A stretch of DNA of 64,000 nucleotides from Pseudomonas sp. LBUM920 (GCF_003852315.1 NZ_CP027762.1:3081501-3145500); one strand, 5' to 3'; shown: positions 1 through 9,628, numbered from the stretch's first letter. Translations and numbers: made by a program. Notes: generated by a model not told the origin, from the sequence alone.

Positions 1-158
1 CACCAGATGCCTTCGTACTTGGCGTGGTCATAACTTTTGGTGTCGGCGGCGGCCGTGATGTTGGCCGCCTCCAGTTTCTCGGTTTTGTAATCCGGACCCA
101 CGGCACAAGCGCTCAGCGCCAATACCAGCAAGCTCGGCAGGAATACTTTCACGCTCAT
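1..158 (-). CDS. oprN: OprN-like outer membrane efflux lipoprotein, N-terminal part
   Basis: Only the first 52 or so codons are in the window; the gene runs off the left edge. The product starts with a lipoprotein signal peptide (hydrophobic stretch then LSAC, lipid-attachment Cys about residue 18) followed by AVGPDY, the usual start of mature OprM/OprN/NodT outer-membrane channels. The ATG overlaps the mexF stop (ATGA), so it is translated as the third gene of mexE-mexF-oprN. The channel would form the outer-membrane exit duct of the MexEF pump. The symbol rests mainly on its position behind mexE and mexF; the visible part is too short to exclude another OprM-family member. Confidence 0.8.
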   Translation of the reverse strand, partial: MSVKVFLPSLLVLALSACAVGPDYKTEKLEAANITAAADTKSYDHAKYEGIW

Positions 159-3100
159 TGCTGTGTCTCCAGCTTCAAGGCCTTGGCCGCTTTGCGCGCT
201 TCCTGGCGCTCCACATAGCGACGGATCAGTACGTAGAACACTGGCGTCAGCAACAGACCGAAGAAGGTCACGCCGATCATCCCGGAGAACACCGCCACAC
301 CCATGGCATGACGCATCTCGGCACCGGCACCGCTGGACAACACCAGGGGCACCACGCCCATGATGAACGCGAACGAGGTCATCAGAATCGGCCGCAGACG
401 CAAGCGGCAGGCTTCCAGTACCGCGGCCAGTGGGTCGAGCCCCTCGGCCTGTTTATCCTTGGCGAATTCGACGATCAGAATCGCGTTCTTGCACGCCAGG
501 CCCACCAGTACGATCAAGCCGATCTGGGTGAAGATGTTGTTGTCGCCGCCCGAGATGATTACCCCGGTAATGGCCGACAGCAGCGTCATCGGTACGATCA
601 GGATCACCGCCAGTGGCAGGCTCCAGCTTTCGTATTGGGCGGCCAGTACCAGGAACGCCAGCAGTACGCAGAGCGGGAACACGAACAGCGCGGTGTTGCC
701 CGAGAGGATTTGCTGATAAGTCAGGTCAGTCCACTCGTAGGTCATGCCGTTGGGCAGTTCCTCTTTCAGCAGCTTCTCAATCGCGGCCTGGGCCTGGCCG
801 GAGCTGTAGCCCGGTGCGGCGTTGCCGTTGATTTCAGCGGTGATAAAGCCGTTGTAGTGCATCACGCGGTCCGGGCCCGAGGTGTCGCTGACCTTGATAA
901 AGGTCGCCAGCGGGATCATCTCGCCCTTGTTGTTACGCACTTTCAGCTGGCCGATCTGGTCTTCATCCTGGCGGAACTGTTGCTCGGCCTGCACGTTGAC
1001 CTGATAGGTACGCCCGAAACGGTTGAAGTCGTTGGCATACAGCGAACCCAGGTAAATCTGCAGGGTGTCGAAGATGTCGCTGACGGCCACGCCGTGGGTC
1101 TTGGCTTTTTCACGGTCGATGGCCGCATCAACCTGCGGCACGTTGACCGTGTAGCTGGTGAACAGGCCGAACAATTCAGGCACGCCACGGCTTTTGGTGA
1201 TGACGTTCTGCACTTCTTTGTACAGCTCGTCGTAACCCAGGTTGCCACGGTCCTCGATCTGCAGACGGAACCCGCCAATCGTGCCCAGGCCCTGTACCGG
1301 CGGCGGTGGGAAGATCGCCATGTAGGCTTCTTCGATGCTGCTGTACTTGCCGTTCAGTGCACCGGCAATCGCGCCGGCCGACAGGCTCGGGTCTTTACGT
1401 TCATCGAACGGCTTCAAGGTCACGAACACGATGCCGTTGTTCGGGCTGTTGGTAAAACCGTTGATCGACAGGCCGGGGAAGGCGATCGCGCTTTCCACGC
1501 CCGGCTGCTTCATGGCGATGTCCGACATGCGCTTGATCACATCTTCGTCGCGGCGTCCGGCAATTGCGCGAAGGCCACCAGGTACTGCTTGTCCTGGGCC
1601 GGTACGAAACCGGTGGGGGTATGGGCGAAACCCAACCAGGTCAGCACCATCAGCCCGGCGTACAGGAACAGCGCGATGCCGCTGCCGCGAATCACCCGGC
1701 GTACGGTGCCGACGTAACCATGGCTGGCCTTCTCGAAGAATCGGTTGAACGGACGGAACAACCAGCCGCCGAACACCTTGTCGAGTGCCTTGGAAAAACG
1801 GTCCTTGGGGGCGTTATGACCCTTGAGCAAGACGGCAGCCAGGGCCGGGGACAAGGTCAGCGAGTTGAACGCCGAGATCACCGTCGAAATCGCAATGGTC
1901 AAGGCGAACTGCTTGTAGAACTGCCCGGTCAAGCCGCTGATAAACGCTGCCGGAATGAACACCGCACACAGCACCAACGCAGTGGCGATGATCGGGCCGG
2001 TCACTTCGCTCATGGCTTTTTCAGTGGCCGGGAACGGTTCCAGTCCCAACTCGATGTTACGTTCGACGTTCTCCACCACCACGATGGCGTCGTCCACCAC
2101 GATACCAATCGCCAACACCAGTCCGAACAGCGACAGCGCATTGAGCGAGAAGCCAAACAGGTGCATCACCGCAAAGGTACCGATCAACGAAACCGGCACT
2201 GCCACCAGCGGAATGATCGACGCGCGCCAGGTCTGCAGGAACAGGATCACCACCAGCACTACCAGGATCAGTGCTTCAAACAGGGTATGAACCACGGCTT
2301 CGATGGAACCGCGCACGAAGACCGTCGGGTCATAGGCGATGCGGTAATCCATGCCTTCCGGGAAGCTCTGTTTCAGCTCCGCCATCTTGGCGCGCACTTC
2401 ATTGGAGATGTCGATGGCGTTGGAGCCGGGGCGCTGGAAGATCGGGATCGCCACAGCCGGCTGGTTGTCGATCAACGAACGCAGGGCGTACTGGCTGGAA
2501 CCCAGCTCAACCCGCGCGATGTCTTTCAACCGCGTGATTTCGCCGTTGGCGCCGGCACGAATCACGATATTTTCGAACTCTTCCTCAGTGACCAGGCGGC
2601 CCTGAGTGTTGACCGACAGTTGGAAGCTGGTGTCATTGGGTGCAGGTTGCGCGCCCAATGCACCGGCCGCCACCTGGCGGTTCTGCTCGCGAATGGCCGT
2701 AACCACATCCGTGGCGGTCAGGTTGCGCGAGGCGGTCTTGTTCGGGTCCAGCCACACACGCAGGGAGTAGTCGCCCATGCCGAACAACTGCACGTCGCCC
2801 ACACCGCCCAGCCGCGCCAACTCATCCTTGATGTTGAGGATCGCGTAGTTGGACAGGTAGAGCATGTTGTAGCGCTGATCCGGGGAGGTGATGTGCACCA
2901 CCATGGTCAGGTCGGGAGACGCCTTGTCTACGGTGATACCGATGCGCGTCACTTCCTCAGGCAGTTTTGGCTGAGTCCGTGTCACACGGTTCTGCACCTG
3001 TACCTGCGCGTTGTCCAGGTCGGTGCCCAGGGCGAAGGTGATGGTCAGGGTCAGTTTGCCGTCGGCGGTCGACTGCGAGGACATGTACAGCATGTTCTCG

Positions 3101-3321
3101 ACGCCGGTGATGGCTTGCTCCAGCGGAGCGGCCACGGTTTCACCGATGACTTTAGGGTTGGCGCCCGGGAAGTTGGCGCGTACCACGACGGTCGGCGGTA
3201 CCACTTCCGGGTATTCGCTGATCGGCAGCTGGAACAGCGAGATCGCGCCGGCAATCAGGATCAACAGCGACAGCACCGCTGCGAAGATCGGCCGCGAAAT
3301 GAAGAACTTGGAAAAATTCAT
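155..3321 (-). pseudogene. mexF: mexF, RND efflux pump, broken by a frameshift
   Basis: Inner-membrane RND proton/drug antiporter of the MexEF-OprN pump. The gene reads as two frames: 3321-1537 (594 aa, from MNFSKFFISRPIF to LPDAATKM and TGA) and about 1546-155 (from DVIKRMSDIAM to the C-terminus). Together they cover the roughly 1060 residues of MexF. From memory of MexF, the residues SLDRT are expected after LPDAA; here only two bases lie between the Ala codon and the codons for E-D-V-I-K-R. This fits a 13-nt deletion near 1545-1550. The break falls in the second large periplasmic domain, so a truncated product would lack half the transporter. Both halves are otherwise well conserved and free of stops, which suggests a recent mutation or a sequence error. 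The start lies 15 nt behind the mexE stop. Confidence 0.85.
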
Positions 3322-3336
3322 CTTGAGTTGTATCCC

Positions 3337-4578
3337 TTAACCGCGTGGAGTCGCGACGCTGGCAACTTTTGGCGCGGCTTTATCCGGCGCCACTTGCTCC
3401 AGGTTGCTGGCTTCAAGCGCTTGTCGTTGTTGTGCCAAGGCGGCGAGGGTTTCCTTGCTGGCCATCGGGATCGTTTCCGGCGCAACCGGCGAGCCCGGGC
3501 GAATGCGCTGCAGGCCCTTCACGACGATGGTGTCGTCCTTGTTCAAACCGCTGCGCACGATGCGCAGGCCTTCGATCTTCGGCCCCAGTTCCACCGAGCG
3601 ATACGCAGGCTTGTCGCCGTCCATCACCAGCACGAACTTCTTGCCAAGGTCAGTGCCGACGGCTTCATCGTTGATCAGCACGGCGGAGTAAGTGCCGCTG
3701 CCGACCAGCTTCAAGCGTGCATACAGGCCCGGGGTGTATTCGCCCTTGCTGTTATCGAACACGGCGCGACCACGGATGGTGCCGGTGGCCGGGTTGACCT
3801 GGTTGTCGACGAAGTTCATCTGGCCCAGGTGCGGGTTGCCGGTTTCGTTGGACAGGCCCAGGTACACCGGAGTGGTTGCACCACGACGGCCTTCGCGCGC
3901 CAGCTGGGTGTACTTGAGGTACACGCGCTCATCGGCGTCGAAGTAGGCGTAGACCTTGTCGGTGGAGACCACGCTGGTCAGCGCGGTGACGTCGGCGGTC
4001 ACCAGGTTGCCGGCGGTGATTTCGGCACGGCTGACACGGCCGCTGATCGGTGCGGTCACGCGGGTAAAGCTCAGGTTCAACTTGGCCAGGTCCAGCTGCG
4101 CCTGAATCCCGGCCACTGCGGCGCGGGCTTCCTGGGCGGCGGTGGTGCGCGAGTCGGCCAGTTCGGCGGAGATCGCATTGCTCTGACGCAGGCGGTCGCC
4201 ACGTTGCGCTTCGTTATCGCTACGGGTGGCGGCGGCTTTGGTTTGGGCAAGCTGGGCTTCGAGGCGGCGCACTTCAGCCTGGAACGGACGCGGGTCGATC
4301 TGGAACAGCAAGTCGCCCTTTTTCACCAGGGCGCCTTCGGTGAAGGCCACCTGGTCGATCTGGCCGGACACGCGCGGACGGATCTGCACGGTTTCCGGAG
4401 CTTCCAGGCGACCGGTGAATTCGTCCCACTCGTTGACCGGTTGTTCGAGTACCTTGGCCACACTGACTTTCGCAGGAGGCATGGCGGCCGCTTGTTCCGG
4501 GGTCTTGCCGCATGCGCTCATCACCACCACGGCCAAAATCGCCAAGGGGAGGCGCAAATGTTTGAGTGACTGTTCCAT
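3337..4578 (-). CDS. mexE: MexE, periplasmic adaptor of the MexEF-OprN efflux pump
   Basis: A 413-aa RND membrane-fusion protein linking MexF to OprN in the periplasm. The N-terminus has a lipoprotein-type signal ending MSAC (Cys about residue 23). It is followed by the biotinyl-lipoyl-like half motif VQIRPRVSGQI, a short alpha-helical hairpin with LAQTK and heptad-like residues, the second lipoyl half (TAPISGRVSRAEI) and a beta-barrel region. The order matches AcrA/MexA/MexE. I chose the ATG at 4578 because GGCGGA lies about 9 nt upstream; the in-frame ATG at 4587 would sit on top of that site. mexF follows after 15 nt. A LysR-type palindrome and a MexT-box-like sequence lie upstream. The protein itself looks intact, so any loss of pump function comes from mexF. 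Confidence 0.9.
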   Translation of the reverse strand: MEQSLKHLRLPLAILAVVVMSACGKTPEQAAAMPPAKVSVAKVLEQPVNEWDEFTGRLEAPETVQIRPRVSGQIDQVAFTEGALVKKGDLLFQIDPRPFQAEVRRLEAQLAQTKAAATRSDNEAQRGDRLRQSNAISAELADSRTTAAQEARAAVAGIQAQLDLAKLNLSFTRVTAPISGRVSRAEITAGNLVTADVTALTSVVSTDKVYAYFDADERVYLKYTQLAREGRRGATTPVYLGLSNETGNPHLGQMNFVDNQVNPATGTIRGRAVFDNSKGEYTPGLYARLKLVGSGTYSAVLINDEAVGTDLGKKFVLVMDGDKPAYRSVELGPKIEGLRIVRSGLNKDDTIVVKGLQRIRPGSPVAPETIPMASKETLAALAQQRQALEASNLEQVAPDKAAPKVASVATPRG

Positions 4579-4661
4579 GAAGTGCATCCGCCAATGTATT
4601 GAGATGGGCGGATCATGCGCGGCGAGGTGCTATGTCACGAATCGAATGAAGCAAAGGTAAC

Positions 4662-4678
4662 TATCATTCGGAATGATA
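4662..4678 (-). promoter_or_regulatory. Perfect palindrome of LysR type upstream of mexE
   Basis: TATCATTC-G-GAATGATA is a perfect inverted repeat of two 8-bp arms around one base, about 85 bp upstream of the mexE start. It contains ATC-N9-GAT with a T-N11-A core, the classical pattern of LysR-family operators. MexT is the known LysR-type activator of mexEF-oprN in P. aeruginosa and its gene is in this window, so it is the obvious candidate ligand. That assignment is inference; a local repressor could use the same site. Confidence 0.5.
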
Positions 4679-4724
4679 TAAGCGCGAGATTAGCCCTCTA
4701 GGATGCGGGTTTCGTTAGGAAGCT

Positions 4725-4739
4725 ATCAATAGGAGTGAT
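4725..4739 (-). promoter_or_regulatory. Possible MexT (nod-box-like) half of mexE promoter
   Basis: On the minus strand the sequence reads ATCA-CTCCT-ATTGAT. It resembles the first two blocks of the nod-box-like MexT site as I remember it (ATCA-N5-GTCGAT-N4-ACYAT), with two differences in the second block; the third block is not seen. It lies about 150 bp upstream of mexE. Weak evidence on its own. Confidence 0.3.
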
Positions 4740-4753
4740 GACAAAAGACTGTT

Positions 4754-4786
4754 GCGCGGGCTGCAAGGAACGCCCGCGCGGTTTTT
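4754..4786 (-). terminator. Rho-independent terminator ending the ten-gene operon
   Basis: GCGCGGGC and GCCCGCGC form an 8-bp GC-rich stem around a 10-nt loop (4754-4779), immediately after the stop of the TolC-like gene. The plus-strand side is followed by a TTTTT run. On the minus strand the tail is AACAGTCTTTT, so termination of the operon is plausible from either reading. Confidence 0.65.
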
Positions 4787-6144
4787 CAGTCCAGCAGGCG
4801 GCTGACTTCGCGCAAACGCACCTCGCTCAGGTTGCCGGTGGAGGCCAGCAGGTTCAATTGGGCCAGCAAGATGCTGTAGCGCTGCTGGGCCAAACGCTGC
4901 TGGGTGTCGGTGACTTTCTGCTGCGCATCCAGCACGTCGGTGTTGATGCGTGAGCCGGCTTCAAAGCCGTGCGTGACCGACGCCAGGTTAACCTGGCTGG
5001 ACTTGAGCGCCTGCTTGAGCGCCTGGTATTGGCTCATGCCGCTGGTGACTTGCAGGTACGCCTGGCGCGCCATCAACCCGGCGTTGCGGCGCGCGTCTTC
5101 AACCTCATCCAGGGCCTTGCTTTGCAGCGCATGGGCTTCGCGCACGCGGCTGCTGGTGCGGCCACCGCCGTAAAGCGGCACGCTCAACTTGACCCCGACC
5201 ACGGTCTGGTTATAGCGGTTTTCCGGCAGCGTGACGTAGTACACATCGCCGCCCACCGAGGCAAAGCGGCCGTGGGCGGCGATCAGGTCGAGGGTCGGCA
5301 AGTGGCCGGCCTGTTCCTTGTCGATGTCCATTTCGGCCAGGCGCTGGGTGATTTGCGCGCGCTGCACGGCCAGGTTGCCTTGTTGCGCGGTGCTTGCCCA
5401 TTCGCCGATGGCCGCAGGCACCGGGGCGCTGAATTGCGGCTCCTTGCCCGACCACGGCCGCGCCTGAGCGGCGGTCAATTGGGTCAGCGTTTCGGTGGCG
5501 ATGTCCAGCGCGCCGCGTGCGGCAATCTGCTCGGCGAAGGCCTGGTCGTACTTGGCCTGCACCTGTTCGAGCGCATTGGCGGTAGCGGCGCCGTCGGCCA
5601 GTAAACGCCGTGTGCGGTCCTGGCTCTCCTGCAAGGTTTGCAGTTGTTGTGTGCGGGTGTTCAACAGCTCCTGGTTGAGCAACACCTCAAAATAGGCGCG
5701 GGCCACGCGCAGCATCAGGTCCTGGCGCGCTTGTTCGGTCTGCACTTCGCTGGCGCTGATCAGCAATTTGCTTTGGTCGTGGGCGATCACGTTCTGCCAG
5801 CGCAGCAGCGGCTGAGTGAGCACCACCGCGTAAGCATTGGTGTTGTTGCGGTTACGGTGGTAATCGTTGGAATCCTCGGCATCGACCCAGGCGGCGCCGC
5901 CCGTGACGGACAGGTCCGGCAGCAGGTTGGCGCGGCTTTGCGGTTCTTTTTCCGCCGTGGCCAGTTGCTGGGCCTGGGCGGCGGCGAACTTCATGTCGTG
6001 GCTCAGCGCTTTTTGATACAGCTGGTACAAGTCCTCTGCCGACGCGCAGGTCGGGCAGCAGGCGAGGGCAAGCCCGCCCAGGCAGGTGAGCAGGGTGAGG
6101 TGTTTTAGATGCAGCCCTGGAATACGCAAGGGTAGGTGCTCCAC
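4786..6144 (-). CDS. TolC-family outer membrane channel
   Basis: A 452-aa outer-membrane factor. It has an N-terminal signal peptide (hydrophobic stretch, cleavage likely near CASAEDLYQLYQKAL), then two repeats of the OEP fold. Each repeat contains long helices rich in A/Q/L with the usual G-x-x-x-x-x-D/N-V/L-L-x-A-Q motif (GAATANALEQVQ about residues 190-200 and GSRINTDVLDAQQ near 395-407). No lipoprotein box was seen, so it is closer to TolC than to OprM. It is the last gene of the operon, 7 nt after the MFS gene, and ends at a terminator. With the two preceding genes it forms a complete tripartite exporter, most likely for the product made by the upstream enzymes. Confidence 0.85.
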   Translation of the reverse strand: MEHLPLRIPGLHLKHLTLLTCLGGLALACCPTCASAEDLYQLYQKALSHDMKFAAAQAQQLATAEKEPQSRANLLPDLSVTGGAAWVDAEDSNDYHRNRNNTNAYAVVLTQPLLRWQNVIAHDQSKLLISASEVQTEQARQDLMLRVARAYFEVLLNQELLNTRTQQLQTLQESQDRTRRLLADGAATANALEQVQAKYDQAFAEQIAARGALDIATETLTQLTAAQARPWSGKEPQFSAPVPAAIGEWASTAQQGNLAVQRAQITQRLAEMDIDKEQAGHLPTLDLIAAHGRFASVGGDVYYVTLPENRYNQTVVGVKLSVPLYGGGRTSSRVREAHALQSKALDEVEDARRNAGLMARQAYLQVTSGMSQYQALKQALKSSQVNLASVTHGFEAGSRINTDVLDAQQKVTDTQQRLAQQRYSILLAQLNLLASTGNLSEVRLREVSRLLD

Positions 6145-6151
6145 AAAAAAA

Positions 6152-7669
6152 TTATCGGCTGAGGGTGCTTCTGCGCATCATCAGCACCATGGGAATGCCG
6201 ATGGCCATAACGGCGCCCAAGGTGCCGAACAGCATGCTGAAGGCCAGCATTTGCGCTTGTTCACGCGCTTGCAGGTAGGGCATCAAGGCCAGGGCTTGTT
6301 GATGGCTGGCAAGGCTGAGCGAGAGGAACAGCGGGTTGGATTCCACGCCGCCCCAGCCATTGGCGATCAGGCTGGACTCGGTCACGTGCTCGGAGAGCAA
6401 GCGATAGCGCTCCCACGAAAACCGTGTGAGCAGCGTTGCAGCGATGGCGATGCCGACGCTGCCGCCCAGTTGGCGCATCAGGTTCAATACGCCCGAGGCG
6501 CCGGAGATCAACGTCAACGGCAGGCGGCGCATGGCCAGGTTGGTCAGCGGCACGAAGATCATGCCCAGGCCCAGCCCGCGGATCACCAGCGGCCAGTACA
6601 GCGTGTCCGGGTTGCTGTCGAGGGTGAACTGGGTGTGCAGGAACATCGCGTAGCAGTACATGACGATGCCCAAGGTCACGAACACGCGTTCGTCGATCTT
6701 GTTTTCCTGGGACAGCTTGCCGATCACCAAGGTACTGATGGCGCTGGCCACCGCCCCGGGGAAAATCACCAGCCCGCTCTGGTACGCGCTTTGCGCCAGC
6801 AACGTCTGCAAAAACAGCGGCACCATGAACAAGGTGCTGTACAGCCCGAAGCCCACGCAAAATGCGCAGATGCAGCCCATCAGGAACTCGCGGTTCTGAA
6901 ACAGCGCGACGTTGACGATCGGGTTGGCCGCGCGCCGTTCCCACCAGAAAAAACCCACCAGGCTAAAGCTGCTGAGCAACAGGCAGGCCACGGTCCAGTT
7001 GGACTCCAGCCAGTCCCAATGCTCGCCGCGCTCGAGCAGGATCTGCAAACTGCCGACCCCCAGCGCCAACAGGCAGAAACCGCTGTAGTCAACACTGCTG
7101 GGTTTTTGCTCGTTGGCCGAATCGCCGATGCACAGCCAGCACAGCAACAGGGCCACGGCGCCGATGGGCACGTTGATCAGGAAGATCCAGTGCCATGACA
7201 AGGTGTCGATCAGATAGCCACCGACTGTCGGCCCAAGGGTCGGCCCCATCATTACGCCAACGCCGTACAGCGCCATGCCGCTGCTGACCTTTTCCTTGGG
7301 GAACACGTCGTAGATGATCGCCTGGGAAATCCCCAGCAAGCCGCCGCCCGCCAACCCCTGCAGCACCCGAAATGCCACCAGTTGCCACAGCTCAGCGGAG
7401 AACGCGCAGCCTACCGACGCCAGCACAAACACGGCCGTGGAGACCAGGTAATACCGGCGCCGCCCGAACCAGGCAGACAGCCAGCCGCTGACCGGCAGAA
7501 TCACCACGTTGGCCACCACGTAGCCGGTGGAGACCCACGAGATTTCATCGACCGACGCCCCATAGGTGCCCATCAGGCTGGGAATCGCCACGTTGACGAT
7601 GGTGACGTCCAGCAACTCCATCATCGACACCAGCGTCACGGTGAACGCAATCAGGTACGGCGACCTCAT
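6152..7669 (-). CDS. DHA2-family (EmrB-type) MFS drug exporter
   Basis: A 505-aa inner-membrane antiporter with about 14 predicted membrane segments, the size and pattern of EmrB/QacA carriers. Segment 1 carries LLDVTIVNVAIP (motif D1 of the DHA2 family), the first cytoplasmic loop carries GWLSAWFGRRRYY (motif A, G-x-x-x-D/G-R-x-G-R-R), and GPTLGPTVGGYL is motif C typical of exporters. Its ATG overlaps the stop of the adaptor gene (ATGA), and the TolC gene follows 7 nt later. The tight EmrA-EmrB-TolC arrangement downstream of biosynthetic genes points to a dedicated export role. The substrate is unknown. Confidence 0.9.
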   Translation of the reverse strand: MRSPYLIAFTVTLVSMMELLDVTIVNVAIPSLMGTYGASVDEISWVSTGYVVANVVILPVSGWLSAWFGRRRYYLVSTAVFVLASVGCAFSAELWQLVAFRVLQGLAGGGLLGISQAIIYDVFPKEKVSSGMALYGVGVMMGPTLGPTVGGYLIDTLSWHWIFLINVPIGAVALLLCWLCIGDSANEQKPSSVDYSGFCLLALGVGSLQILLERGEHWDWLESNWTVACLLLSSFSLVGFFWWERRAANPIVNVALFQNREFLMGCICAFCVGFGLYSTLFMVPLFLQTLLAQSAYQSGLVIFPGAVASAISTLVIGKLSQENKIDERVFVTLGIVMYCYAMFLHTQFTLDSNPDTLYWPLVIRGLGLGMIFVPLTNLAMRRLPLTLISGASGVLNLMRQLGGSVGIAIAATLLTRFSWERYRLLSEHVTESSLIANGWGGVESNPLFLSLSLASHQQALALMPYLQAREQAQMLAFSMLFGTLGAVMAIGIPMVLMMRRSTLSR

Positions 7670-8733
7670 AGCGTTTGGCTGGCGTTGTGTGGCGTGGCGA
7701 CTTCGACGAAGGCGCTCATGCCGGGGCTCAACACGGCCTTGTAGTCATCCGGCACGTCTTTGAGCGCGATCCGCACCTGGACGCGCTGCACCACCTTGGT
7801 GAAGTTGCCCGTGGCGTTTTCCTGGGGCAGCAGCGAGAACTTCGCCCCGGTCGCCGGTGCCAGGCTTTCGACTACGCCGTCGAAGGCGTGTCCGGGAAAC
7901 GCATCCACCGTGACCTTGGCGTGTTGGCCGACGCGCACGCGGCCAACCTGGGTTTCCTTGAAGTTGGCAGTGATCCACAGCGGGTCGGTGGCAATCAGGC
8001 TCAAGAGCTTCTGGCCGGCGACCACGAACTGGCCGGGTTCAACCTCTTTTTTCGAGACAATACTGCGCACCGGCGCAGTCTGGCGGGCGTCATGCAATTT
8101 GATGCGGGCTTGCTCGAGTTCGGCTTGCGCCGCCGCGATCCGATAGTCCTGCACCTTGAGTTCGGCCTTGTTGGCCAGCGTGCTTTGCGCGGCGGCCTGG
8201 GCATTGCTGCGGGCCGCTTCCTGGGCATGGCTCAACGCGTCGAAACGCGCCTTGGCCAGCTCCAGGTCCTGAGTGCTGAGCACACCCTGGGCGCCCAGGC
8301 GCCGGGCACGTTGGTAGTCGTTGCGCGCCTGCTCCAGGTTGGCACTGGACTGCGCCAGCGCCGCTTGTGCGGCCTGGCGCATGGCGACTGCGCCGAGAAT
8401 CTGACTGTCCAGCGCACCCGGGCTGCCGCTGCGTCCGGCGGCGGCGAGCAAGGCTTGCCACTGTGCTTCGCGCTGCTGCACCTGGTATTGATATTCGCTG
8501 TCGCGTATCTGAAACAGCAGGTCGCCGCTTTCCACGGTGACGTTATCCATCACCGGCACGCTCATCACCACACCCGAGAGCTTGGCCCGCACCGGGATGA
8601 TCACGCCGTCGAGTTCGGCGTTGTCGGTGCTCACGTAGGCGCTGGAATACTGCCAGCGCTGCCAGCCGAGCAGCAGCAACCCACCCACCACGGCGACGCA
8701 CAGTGTCATTTTTATAAGCTTGCCTTTGGTCAT
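7666..8733 (-). CDS. EmrA/HlyD-type membrane fusion protein
   Basis: A 355-aa adaptor with one N-terminal membrane segment (about residues 8-26) and a periplasmic body. The lipoyl-type motif is split (AYVSTDNAELDGVIIPVRAKLSGVV near residue 35; TAPVRSIVSKKEVEPGQFV near 220) by a long Ala/Gln-rich coiled-coil hairpin, as in EmrA. The C-terminal part has GQHAKVTVDAFPG and a beta-barrel domain. No lipoprotein box, unlike MexE. It overlaps the MFS gene by ATGA and lies 27 nt after the DUF3050 gene, so biosynthesis and export appear to share one transcript. Role: bridges the MFS carrier to the TolC-like channel. Confidence 0.9.
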   Translation of the reverse strand: MTKGKLIKMTLCVAVVGGLLLLGWQRWQYSSAYVSTDNAELDGVIIPVRAKLSGVVMSVPVMDNVTVESGDLLFQIRDSEYQYQVQQREAQWQALLAAAGRSGSPGALDSQILGAVAMRQAAQAALAQSSANLEQARNDYQRARRLGAQGVLSTQDLELAKARFDALSHAQEAARSNAQAAAQSTLANKAELKVQDYRIAAAQAELEQARIKLHDARQTAPVRSIVSKKEVEPGQFVVAGQKLLSLIATDPLWITANFKETQVGRVRVGQHAKVTVDAFPGHAFDGVVESLAPATGAKFSLLPQENATGNFTKVVQRVQVRIALKDVPDDYKAVLSPGMSAFVEVATPHNASQTL

Positions 8734-8760
8734 GTCCTACTCCCTGTGTTCATGCGAGGC

Positions 8761-9567
8761 TCAGACGCTGTGTTCAACCTGACGCACAGGGCGGTCAGCG
8801 GCGTGTTGCGCTTTTTCCTGGAGGAAGTGATGCACGCCATCCCACAGGTCGATGCGCGAGTTGATCGCGGTCTTGGCGCTTTCGATCATGTGTTGGTGTT
8901 GCGCGGGCGTGGTGACGATTTCGGCGATGATGCGCTTGGCCGCCGGGCCGTGATCGTCGCCGTCCATTTCGATGTGGCGCTTGAGGTAATACGTGAGCAT
9001 CGGCACATCGGTTTCACGCACCGACCATTGCGACAGCAGCCGGCCGAACATGTCGGGGATGATGTCTTCACGGCCAAAGAAGAAGTACGCCAGCACCGCT
9101 TCGGTCGAGCCGTGCTGCGCCACATCGAGGGTCTGGCACATGAACACTTTGGCGGCCAGTGGAATGTCGCGGTCGTTGAGGGCCTTGGCCAGCGGCACCT
9201 TGGCCTGGATGGCAGCGAGGAAGCGCCGGAACACCGAACTGTCGGCGCCGATTTCATCCATTGCCGTGAGGTACAGGTCCAGGTGGCTGATAAAGCCGCC
9301 GTCCGGGTGTTCGTCGGTTTCTTCGCCCACCACGATTTCATTGATCAAGCGCGCGGCGGTGATGTGCACCGGCGGCACCCACGGCAACTCGACGCAGGTC
9401 AGATCGCGCTGGATGCGCTTGAGCAAGGTCATGAAATCCCACACGGCGAACACGTGGAATTCCATCAGCGTGCGCACGTCTTCAACCGTGCGGATAGTGG
9501 CGAACAGCGGGTGGCTGAATAACTGCTTGCGTTCGGTTTCGATGTGGCTGTCGATATCAAAAGGCAT
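8761..9567 (-). CDS. DUF3050 family protein, heme-oxygenase-like fold
   Basis: A 268-aa all-helical protein that I assign to DUF3050, a family related to the heme-oxygenase-like superfamily. Visible features are a first helix with MEFHVFAVWDFM, an acidic stretch NEIVVGEETDEHPDGG, and a late helix with KRHIEMDGDDHGPAA; several His, Glu and Asp could bind metal. Known heme-oxygenase-like diiron enzymes (UndA, SznF, BesC) use a similar set of His/Glu/Asp ligands for fatty acid or amino acid oxidation, but whether this protein binds iron is not shown by the sequence. ATG 9567 is preceded by AGGAG. It stands between the desaturase (61 nt) and the exporter genes (27 nt), so it probably acts on the pathway intermediate. 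Reaction unknown. Confidence 0.75.
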   Translation of the reverse strand: MPFDIDSHIETERKQLFSHPLFATIRTVEDVRTLMEFHVFAVWDFMTLLKRIQRDLTCVELPWVPPVHITAARLINEIVVGEETDEHPDGGFISHLDLYLTAMDEIGADSSVFRRFLAAIQAKVPLAKALNDRDIPLAAKVFMCQTLDVAQHGSTEAVLAYFFFGREDIIPDMFGRLLSQWSVRETDVPMLTYYLKRHIEMDGDDHGPAAKRIIAEIVTTPAQHQHMIESAKTAINSRIDLWDGVHHFLQEKAQHAADRPVRQVEHSV

Positions 9568-9628
9568 ACATGCTCCTGCAGCCTGAGTCTTCAGGCGGGA
9601 AATCCATTCGGAATGTTTGGGTGAGTGT

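Noticed and set aside
158..4569. Very long plus-strand open frames (519 and 1001 aa) opposite mexF and mexE
   Set aside because: They are antisense shadows in GC-rich DNA; the minus-strand proteins match known efflux proteins, while these are His/Gln/Arg-rich with no domain.
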